64,000 nucleotides of DNA from the NCBI GenBank assembly GCA_027559495.1, contig JAMXSV010000003.1, positions 2,666,001-2,730,000 on the forward strand, read 5' to 3'. Numbering within the stretch: the stretch's first letter is position 1; every line of letters starts with the position of its first letter. Shown in pieces: positions 21,746-31,202 of this stretch. Both the position numbers and the translations under genes were made by a program. Source of the DNA: Aurifilum marmelostoma. Taxonomy: Eukaryota > Ascomycota > Sordariomycetes > Diaporthales > Cryphonectriaceae. The notes below the pieces were generated by a model that saw nothing but the letters and a program-made list of their open reading frames with translations, was not told the origin of the DNA and ran no database searches.

Positions 21746-22748
21746 TCATGCTGCCTGCTCTGCCGTCTCCTCTTGCGCAGGAAATGACTGATCGAGGGCA
21801 CCCTCCAGTCCATGTCTGCGCTCCTCTGAGGTGCCGTCTGCCACTGGCAGGTCTTTCTCCCAAGGCTTTCGAGGTCTCTGCATCGATCCAAAGGGTGTTG
21901 TAGACTGCTGGAATTAGTTGGCATGCCAGCCAGAGATGGAGATAAGAAGCCATGACTCACGGGGTTCCTGACAACAGTATCAGGGATCTCTATGATGCCT
22001 TCCACCGGCTCGCCCGACTGCACCGCCTGAATGATGGCGGCAAACTTCTCTGGGTATGGGACGTGATCGGTACCTTCATCATCCTCGTTGGTAGCTGGCT
22101 GCCTCTCAACGTACAGCTCACCCTTAGGTGCAGCCCTCATCCAATCTGGGGCAGACTTGTCGTCTTGTGCAGTTCCAGCTGTTGACTCGGTGCCAAGGAG
22201 CTCCGTCATCCAGGCATCCTTCTCAACAGCAGCAGCAGCAGCAGCAGCTCCAGCAGCTCCTGCCACCGGCCCAGACGCTGAAGATGAGGAGGAGGAGGAA
22301 TTGGTAGCGGTCCGAGAAGCAAGCCTGTCGCGGTGGCCACACAGCGACTCCAAGAGTGCCCACTCCCATATGCGAGGTTGCTGGCCGGCCAGGTACTGCT
22401 CTCTGAGCCAGGCTCTGTAGGTGTCGAAGGGGACGGTCAGACCACTGACACGGGCGAAGTAGAAGATTCGCGAGTGCATGATGATATCAGCCTGGGAGGC
22501 TTTCAGTGCGAGAGCATGGTAGCCGCCGAGGGCAAGGACAAGGCCTCCCTTTTTTTTTTTTGCCTTGTGTGTTAGCTCAGAAAGCTCGTTGCTGGCACCC
22601 GAGGGGGGGGGGCGGGATGATGGCTGATGTTTTCTATTTCACTTACAAGAAAGTCCTTGTCTAGATCCCACTTGTAGTCGTGAAAGGCCCGGAGCGTGGA
22701 GTCATCGCCTTGGACAGGTGGGATGTCTAAGGAGGTGGCCTCGGCCAT
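21746..22748 (-). CDS. PEX39: Probable PEX39, cytosolic PTS2-import peroxin with KPWE motif
   Basis: PEX39 (yeast Yjr012c) binds PEX7 and helps import of PTS2 proteins into peroxisomes; PEX39 and PEX13 share an (R/K)PWE motif used for PEX7 binding. Minus-strand exons are 22748..22647, 22548..21961 and 21907..21746, 283 residues. The N-terminal module reads FHDYKWDLDKDFL, then IFYFARVSGLTVPFDTYRAWL. Ser-rich and Ala-rich runs (the latter from CAG/CTG repeats at 22227..22249) follow. PRKPWEKDL, with KPWE at 244-247, lies in the last exon. The second intron ends in a tandem cagcag acceptor. The first acceptor is uncertain: 22548 follows a run of 12 As, while 22563 would add AKKKK in frame. Identity rests on domain pattern plus motif, not on alignment. 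Confidence 0.72.
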
Positions 22749-23654
22749 TGCTGCTAGGAGGATCGCCCTTTTGTGAATGTAAATCTGCTCACAAGATGAG
22801 CCTTGCGAAGGTGTGGCAGTCGGAATGGCCTCAAGTGGGCATCAAAGAGTTTACAGTCCAGGTTGGGCTTGTAGGCAGTGCCCAAACTCGGCAGCCTAAA
22901 AGGAGAGTGGCAGCTTCCGAGAAACCTTCTCTCGCAAGACTGGTAGGAGTCCGTTCTGTGGGCTGAACTTTCGGAGTCAGTTGGTCCAGGGAATATGGAG
23001 AGAGACAGCTCTGAGGGGAATATGAGAGGAAGCCCCCGCGGGGGGGGGCTCCGGGTCGGGACGTCAGTGGAGCCAAGCTGCTCGGACCGTAGCGGAGGTG
23101 CCTACCGGCGAGACGAACACTGGCCCTGAAAGCGCCTACCCAGCACTCTCCACCGTACTACAGCGCATGGTACAGAGACTTGTGCCCCTGTAACAGCTGA
23201 CTGCTCGCTGAAATTGATGTGATAAAGTTTGGTACCTTTCTAAAACACTTTGCTACTTACACTACTTAATTAGGAACCACTGCTGATACCCACTGGCAAA
23301 TGATGGGAGCCTTTGCCCAATATGCTATCTTCTATTAAGATAGTGCAGTCATCTTATTGTGTCAAACAGCAACCGGTTTACTTGATGCTTTGCTGCCTGT
23401 GTGAATTTAGCAGGTAACGCCTAGCGCACAGGCCACTATTAAGCTGAAAAGGCCCCCGATGACAAGGGGCTGGTCCCCTAACTAAAACATGCTAATACAC
23501 AGTACTTAATACCTGTGGATTGTTCCTCTGCTGCTGCGGTCATCTGCATACCTTATACGCACCGAGCTGCCTCGTTGACCTCCCAGTTTCCAGCCCGCCC
23601 ACAGTCGACGCTGCCTGGTGAGGATCGCGCCGCCAGTCCTCGACAGCAGTTCCA
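22749..23654. other. Divergent promoter region PEX39 / PTC5-like
   Basis: 906 nt between divergent starts. A G-rich spot lies at 23041..23048. I see no gene; the stretch 23515..23654 is open in one frame but is probably leader. Confidence 0.6.
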
Positions 23655-25648
23655 ATGCGTCGCGTTGCAGCGAGATGGCTTCGGTCGTGTCAGGGCACCG
23701 TCCGAGGCCATCGAGGTCTCTCCCACCCCCGAGCTCTCAGTAGCCGCAGGGGCCTCTACTCACACGTGCGCCCCAGCGTCCAGGAACATTCGTCGTCTCA
23801 CATCACTTGCAACACCAACAACAACCACCGCTCCTTCCGGTTCTCGTTCTCGACCTCCTCTGCCTCTCTCTCGCCCTCCCGGCCCGAGGTTACCTCGATC
23901 ATCAAATCGCAGTCCATGACTACACGACGCGCTGCTATCGCCTTGGTGTCCGGCATCGTGGGCTACGGAGCCTGGTACACCTATACCGGCAACCCCACCA
24001 TCAGCTCACAAGGCCTCACCCAAGGCTTCTCCTCCTCTAGCTCCCCCACGAGCCTCGATAATGCGACACCGACCCGTTCCATCCTCGTCATAGGAGCCGA
24101 CGAATTGCAAACTGGTACATTTGTTGGCGAGGGGCCCATCACCAAGACCACCGACGACGAGGGCCGCACCGTCGTCGAGATGCTTACACCCGACCAGTCC
24201 ACCCAGAAGCTGAGGAAGATGGAGGAGTCTTATCTCGTCAACAGAGGTAGGGGTGTCTTGAGATACGATCTGGTTCAGCTGCCCAGCAACAACCCAATCG
24301 AGGACGACCACGCCGAGAAGATCGTCGAAGTCCCGAACCGGGCCAGCACCGAGTCTGGTAGCGACTGGATGTTCTGGGGCGTCTTTGATGGCCACTCGTA
24401 AGCTCACGGCATACACAATTCTGAAATAGTGTATGGCATCGTCCCTCTAATGGCTAAATGTACAGTGGCTGGACAACATCGGCAAAGCTTCGCCAGACAC
24501 TGATAAGTTACGTGGCGCGTGAGCTCAACGAGACATACAAAGCTGGTGGGAACGCACCCACCTCGGACGCGGTCGATACGGCTATCAAGAAGGGGTTTAC
24601 CCGCCTCGATGACGAGATTGTCCACCAGAGCGTGCAGGAAGTCCTCAAGTCGAACTCCAGGTCCGTCGCCGCAGAGCTGTTGGCCCCGGCCTTATCGGGC
24701 TCCTGCGCCTTATTGTCATTCTACGACAGCAGCTCCGGCCTGCTACGAGTGGCTTGTACTGGGGATTCCCGTGCGGTGTTGGGACGGCGGTCTGATAATG
24801 GTAAATGGGCTGCCACGCCTCTGTCTGTGGACCAGACCGGTGGCAACCAGGACGAGGCCAACCGCATGCGAAAGCTGCATCCCGGCGAGGAGCATGTCAT
24901 ACGGAACGGCAGGGTGCTGGGCGGTCTAGAGCCCACCCGTGCCTTTGGCGACGCAAGCTACAAATGGAGCAAGGAGATCGCCAGCCGTCTGCGTGAGTCC
25001 TTCTTCGGCCGGGCACAATCTCCCCCTCCTCAAGACCCCGCCTTATGTCACGGCCGAACCGGTGGTGACGACCACCAAGGTCCACCCTGAGAAGGGCGAT
25101 TTCCTGGTCCTGGCTACGGACGGGCTGTGGGAGATGCTGACGAATGACGAGGTCGTCGGCCTCGTCGGGAAGTGGCTCGAAACCCAGACCAGCAAGGCCT
25201 CGACCTCGCAGTTCGACTCGGTATGGTCCAAGATCTTTGGGGCGCAGAAGAACGGCCTTCCGGTAGAGCAGGGAAGCGAAGGCGTGGTAGGGGATGGCCA
25301 GAAGACGCCGATCCGCGTTCGGCAGTGGGGCATCTCTAGGGACGACGATAGGTTCGTCGTCAAGGACAACAATGTCGCAACGCACCTCATCCGCAACGCA
25401 TTGGGCGGGAAGAACGAGGAGATGGTGTCCGCTCTGCTTACTCTCCCATCTCCCTATTCGCGGCGATACAGGTAGGGTGGATCACCTTTGGCCCAGCTTT
25501 CTCTGCTGCATGCACTAACAACTCACTGCGCAGGGACGATCTAACGGTTCAGGTCATTTTCTTCGGCAACGGCGAGAGGGCTCAGAGTGAGAGCCAGGAG
25601 GTTGTTGTCAACGACGAGGCCACAGCGCCTCCTCGCGCCAGACTCTGA
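23655..25648 (+). CDS. PTC5: PTC5-like mitochondrial PP2C phosphatase, apparent +1 frameshift
   Basis: Metal-dependent Ser/Thr phosphatase; yeast Ptc5 dephosphorylates pyruvate dehydrogenase E1 alpha in mitochondria. Exons are 23655..24397, 24466..25471 and 25534..25648. The N-terminus MRRVAARWLRSCQ is a presequence, and AAIALVSGIVGYGAWY (about 95-110) is a likely membrane anchor. PP2C motifs appear in order: FWGVFDGHSGW, GSCALLSFY, ACTGDSRAVLG, GGLEPTRAFGDASYKW, LATDGLWEML and RDDLTVQVIFF. The reading frame breaks inside exon 2: FFGRAQSP is followed, one base out, by LLKTPPYVTAEP. A run of five Cs at 25022..25026 with one C too many explains it; with that allowance the gene codes 620 residues. 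The break is more likely an assembly error than a dead gene, since everything else is intact. Confidence 0.9.
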
Positions 25649-27108
25649 TAGGAAAGGGGTGACAATCAACCTCGACCATGTTGTCGATGATGTACCATAA
25701 AATACGATTCTCACTACAGAGCAAGGCGTTACATGAATCGCGATTTTTTCACCCCCTAGGCGCTACAGAGACCCGCCTGTCAGTGCTACTGTGTATGCAT
25801 CGGGCCTGCATTCAGCCAGGCTACAGTCCAATCATTTGCCGGCATGGGAAACAACCCAAAACCAATGATTTGCAGGAGAACAATATGCATTTTGAGAAAC
25901 CCGCAGGAAGAATGCGCACCTGCCTGTACTACCGCGCCACGACAATTAAGGACCCGACTTTTTTCTTTTTCCTATCTTCTTTCTTACCTCTTTGCCTTCT
26001 TCCACTTGTGGAGACGTCTTAACTTGGTCAGCAGAACGTGCTCCGTAATAACAGGAGCTTCGGCCATGTAACCACCTTTGGTGGGGGTGGGGCATTCTAC
26101 TGATATGAGACACCTTGAGCAACGGTCCAGAGATGTCCGCTCAGAGTAGCTCCGGGGCCATAGCTGATAATGACATCATTCCGGGGAAGCAGTAGAATTG
26201 CATACCACATAATAGTAATACTACGTACTATGAATGTGAATGATCAGGAGTTGTCGACAGGAGGGAGAGAAGAGGAAAGGTTCTATACTAAGGGCCAAAA
26301 AAATTAGTGGACGGGAGCCAAGAGAGAAGAGAGACTTATGCGATCAAGCGATCGTCAGTCAAGAGGTTGTGTCGTGTCGTGTCTTTTTAGGAGCAAGAAA
26401 AAAAAAACCAGAGTGACCAGGGTTTTAGGAATGAATTAGTTGGCCAGCGTCAGCCCAGCGCCAGTCCAGCCAGCTGTTTTGGTGGCCCTGCCAGCACAGG
26501 GACCTGCATGACGGCCCTGGGGCGGCCAGCTAGCTAGCCCGCGTAGTAGCTCCTGTTGCCGAATTTATCGCACAAAGCTTCCTGCAGGAGCCAAGGCCAA
26601 CAGACAGTGTTCTAGCCCACCAGGGCGGCTCGCGCTATAGATATTACCTACTAGCACTACGTACATACTGTACTTACTTAGTTACCTAGTATCATCCATC
26701 CCCTCGGTGCTCATCCGCGTGCTGCTGCTGACCTTCTTACTTCTCTTCTCTCTCCCGGCCACGAGAATTCTAGTCGGGCTCACCAAGTGCTGCAGCACTT
26801 TTCTTCGATTCCCTACAACCTCGAGGGCCATCTCTTGTCTTTGCCAGAACCTTGGAAATACTATATTGCCTATATATCTTCCCCTCCAAACTCTGCCCCA
26901 GGTCCTCTTTGCCTCCAACATTGTGTCCCGGGTCTAATATTGCTAGTCGCGTCCCTTAATAGCTTCAGGTAGTGCGGTAGACTCATCTCCCCGACGTCTC
27001 TCGTGCTGCTTGCTCTGTCTGCTGGCCTGTCCAGCACAATTGACGAGTTCTCGATCGACGGCGTGCCGTTATCTACCCTAGGAGCACCGTTACTGCTACA
27101 AACCAACC
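25649..27108. other. Intergenic region PTC5-like / GH63
   Basis: 1.46 kb. TGTACCATA, a 9-nt PUF-like site (UGUANNAUA), lies at 25691..25699 in the probable PTC5 3' UTR. AT-rich stretches with TACGTA and TTACCTAG words occur near 26220 and 26650..26690, common in fungal intergenic DNA. No gene seen. Confidence 0.6.
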
Positions 27109-30100
27109 ATGGTCGTCTTCGATAATCATGAGTTCCTGACCGCGGAGGAAAAGCGGCTGAAGGAAGACCGCCACCGTGAAAAGTACTGGAAGAAGTGGGG
27201 TTCTTATCTCGCTGAGCGACAATGGGCTACAGGTTTGTCCCATGCCGCTTCCCACGGCCGCCCTCCTGCCTGCTAGGTGCGTGGCTGCTGCGAGGAGGTC
27301 TGAACTGATCCCGCGGCATTGCAGTGCGAGAGGACTACAGTCATGATGGTGACGCATGGAGCCGTGAGTAAACCACTGTCCGCCCTCTCCCCCTCTCAGA
27401 CCCACCTCCACCTCCGCGAGCTTGAAGTTATGGGGTCCCCGGAGCCTGAGTCGCATCGAGTCTCGACAGCATGGCTAACCTACGCATCTGTCTCCACCAG
27501 ATTTCCCTCACGACCACGCGCGATCCCGGGCCTATCGATGGGGTGAAGACGGCATTGCTGGTGTCTGTGACACACACGGACTGCAGAATATTGCTTTCGC
27601 CTTTTGGAACGGTCAAGAGTGCGTTGCATAACCCGGCCCCAAAGCTGTTTCTGGTGGACGTGAACGCTGACGGCAGATCAGCCCCTTCCTCAAGGAGAGG
27701 CTCTTCGGCTTGTCCAACCCGCAGGGTAATCATGGCGAGAGCGTCAAGGAGGCTCATTTCCACCTGGACAATACTCCAGTCAGTTCTTAATCATCGCTCC
27801 CGTTACTGTCAAATTGCTCTTCACTAACAATCAAAATGTGCTGCAGACCGTAAGCCGCTTTCGCAGCCGATATGCGAGGTATCGATCGATCCACGCAAGA
27901 ACTAATCCGGTGCTATAGCATTCGTACATGAAATTTCTGTACAAATATCCCCAGTCCGAATTCCCATACGAAGAACTGCGCAAGGAGAATGCAAGGCGCG
28001 GCAAGCAGGACAAGGAATACCAGATTCTGGACACGGGTTGCTTCGAGGATGACAAGTACTGGGACATCATAATCGAGACGGCCAAGGACGATGATGACCC
28101 GGATGAGCTGCTCTTCCGTGTTACTGCGTGGAACCGGGGACCGCAGACCAAACCGCTGCACATCATTCCTCATGTCTGGTTCCGTAACACCTGGTCCTGG
28201 GGCCGTGAGCCCGAGGATCAAAAGCCATCAATGGGCATGTTTGCCGAGAACATGGCCAAGTCGAAGCATCACTCACTTGGCGAGCGCTACTTCCTCCTCT
28301 CCCCCTCTCCTGGTGTTGGCCCTAGCGGAGAAGACGTTGACCCTCAGATGCTGTTCACCGAAAACGACACCAACTTCGAGGTTCTTTACGAGGGCGAAAA
28401 CCCCCAGCCTTATGTCAAGGATGCCTTCCACCGCTACATTGTCGATGGGGAAAAGGGCGCCGTGAACCCCGCTCAGACCGGAACAAAGTGTGCTGCTTGG
28501 TTCGCATTCAGTGAGGATGGTGGTGTTCCTCCGGGGGAGTGCGCAGGTACGTTTTGGTATCACATTCGACCTATCTGCTGACCTCTCCTTGCTGACTTTT
28601 TCTTTTCTCTGCCAAAGTTGTCCGTTTCCGCTTCACCAAGAAGACCGACACCTACCTCGATGAAGAAGAGTTCGACGACATCATTGAGCGGCGAAAGGAC
28701 GAGGCCGACGACTTCTACTACAGAATCAGCCCTCTGCCCATGTCTGATGATCTACGAAACATCCAGCGCCAGGCCTTCTCGGGCATGATGTGGTGCAAAC
28801 AGCATTACCTGTTCATATGGGACCACTGGGCTAATGGCGACCCGACCCAGCCACCACCGCCCGCCAACAGGAAGGCTATCCGCAACGAGCAGTGGAGGCA
28901 CATGCATTGTGACGATATCCTATCGATGCCGGATTCTTGGGAGTATCCTTTCTTTGCCGCGTGGGACAGCGCTTTTCACTGCATTACATTGGCCATGATT
29001 GACCCGGACTTCGCCAAGAAGCAGCTTGACCTGTTTACACGGGAGTGGTACTGTCATCCAAACGGCCAGCTACCTGCGTGAGTTTTTTCTTTCTTTGATC
29101 TTTTCTTTTTTTTTTTCTTCTTTTCTCCCTATGCGTACTTGCTCTCTAGGTCCATGAAAACTGGGAGCTGACGCAACAATTAGTTACGAATGGAATTTCG
29201 GAGACGTCAATCCTCCGGTTCACGCGTGGGCGACCTTCCGAACCTTCAAGATCGAGCGCAAGATGTACGGGCGCCAGGATCTGGACTTCCTGGAACGCGT
29301 CTTCCAGAAGCTGTTGCTCAACTTCACCTGGTGGGTAAACCGCAAGGATGTCGACGGCAAGAATGTGTTTGAGGGTGGTTTCCTGGGCTTGGACAACATC
29401 GGACTCTTCAACCGATCTGAGCCACTGCCCACAGGTGGCACTCTTGAGCAGGCTGACAGTACGGGCTGGATGGCTTTCTACTGTCTCTGCATGCTCAACA
29501 TCAGTCTTGAACTTGCCAAACACCGACGCATCTACGAGGACATCGCCTCAAAGTTCTTTGAACACTTCATTCTCATCAGCGACGCCATGACGTTCCGCAC
29601 GGGACAGAAGGATGAGAAGTCGCTGTGGAACGAGGAGGACGGCTTCTACTACGACGCAATCTCGTGGGGCGGCCCTTGGATCCAACAGCTGCCTGTCCGG
29701 TCGCTGGTCGGCCTGATCCCCATGTACGCGACCATGACGCTGGAGCCAGAACTCATCAACAAGCTGCCCTCGTTCAAGAGGAGGCTGGAGTGGTTTATGA
29801 AGCACAAGGCCGACGTGACGGAGCGGAACATGCACAGCATCCGCAAGCGTGGCAAGGGAGACCGCATCCTCTTGTCCATTGTCAGCAAGGACCGTCTCGA
29901 GAAGCTGCTAACGCGTATGCTGAACGAGGACGAGTTCCTGAGCCCCCACGGCATCCGGTCTCTGTCCAAGTATCACAAGGAGAACCCGTTCTCGATGGAG
30001 GTGCACGGGCAGGAGTTCAAGGTAGGCTACGTCCCGGGAGACTCAGACAGTGGGCTCTTTGGAGGCAACAGCAACTGGCGTGGCCCGATCTGGATCTGCG

Positions 30101-30863
30101 TCAACTTCCTCCTCATCGAGTCGCTGCAGCGGTACTATCTGTTCTTTGGCCAGAGCCTGCAGGTCGAATGCCCTGTCGGGTCAGGCGATTATATGCATCT
30201 GGGTCACGTCGCCGAAGAGCTTCAGCACCGCCTCCAGCACCTGTTTGCCCGAGGCGATGACGGCCGACGGAGCATCAACGGCGGCAATGACACGCTTGAT
30301 TTTGATCCTCTCTGGAAGGACAACTTGTGGTTTTACGAGTTCTTTGACGGCGACACTGGTCGCGGGCTCGGAGCGACGCATCAGTGCGGCTGGACAGGTC
30401 TGATCGCGCGACTGATCCACGACACAGGGTAAGCAGATGCAAAACCATCCATTGCACAGAATCGCTATAGATTGCTAATCAAATCAATAGTGTCAACTGC
30501 CGCCTCCCACAGACCCCTCGGACACCTTCGGTGGGCATGGCCCATTACTTCGATGACGTCCTCAGCCGCCAGATCCTGCCAAGGTCACCATCGATGCCTC
30601 GGATCCGGCGGTCCTCGACGGCACGGTCTATCGGAGCGCGCAGTGATTTTGACGAGAGCGAGGCAAATGGCTACGAGGACAACGGGTACCACAGCACAGG
30701 AGGCGGTAGTGTTGTGCTCACTCAGAACCCGGAGGACATGCGCCAGAAGGCTGAAGCCGACGAACACATGCGCAACTACATCACGGAGCAACTAGAGAGA
30801 GTCAAGAGCGAACAGATTGCCGAGAACTATGAACAAGGCGACGAGTTCGAGGCTCAGCCCTGA
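27109..30863 (+). CDS. Glycoside hydrolase family 63-type glucosidase, cytosolic
   Basis: GH63 enzymes hydrolyse alpha-glucosidic bonds; this soluble form has no signal peptide, so it is not the ER processing glucosidase I. Nine exons: 27109..27232, 27325..27363, 27501..27618, 27682..27778, 27847..27849, 27919..28546, 28618..29077, 29184..30428, 30491..30863; 1028 residues, all phases close. Landmarks are WGEDGIAGVCDTHGLQNIAF, HFHLDNTPTHSYMKFLYKYP, HVWFRNTWSWG, then WEYPFFAAWDSAFHC, YEWNFGDVNPPVHAWA, GNSNWRGPIWICVNFLL and HQCGWTGLIA, all typical of the (alpha/alpha)6 GH63 domain. Exon 5 would be only ACC (Thr127); each flanking intron has its own donor, branch site and acceptor. The C-terminal 110 residues are a charged, non-conserved tail. 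Natural substrate unknown. Confidence 0.92.
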
Positions 30864-31202
30864 AAAAGTGGTCTGCATCATGCATGAGCATAGACCATCA
30901 TTCTATTCAACTTCCTCTTGGATACAATAGATGTTCTCTAGAAGGTTGGAATGATTCCGGGGGGCGGGGGGGGGGGGCGCTTGAGATGCTTTGGAAAGTG
31001 GCACAATAAAAAGTGTGCTGGTAGAACGAACATTGTGCATCGTTCGACGGCACCATGGCGTAGCAAGAAAACGATTATGTTGTAGACAGACGGAGAAGCA
31101 CCTAGAAGCACAAAGCTCATATAAAATAGAGAGATGCATTGTTTGATGAGAGGCCCGAAATATAATTTTGCCTTTCCCTCTATTAGTACATATCTATATG
31201 TA
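30864..31202. other. Convergent intergenic region GH63 / SelO with a G12 run
   Basis: 339 nt between facing stop codons. A run of 12 Gs lies at 30966..30977. No gene. Confidence 0.65.
30966..30977 (+). repeat. G12 homopolymer
   Basis: Twelve Gs in the GH63/SelO convergent gap, about 100 nt after the GH63 stop. Confidence 0.9.

Noticed and set aside
24992..25033. 42-nt intron (gtgagt...caag) as explanation of the PTC5 frame break
   Set aside because: Removing 42 nt does not change frame and would delete the conserved FFGR and PLLK residues.
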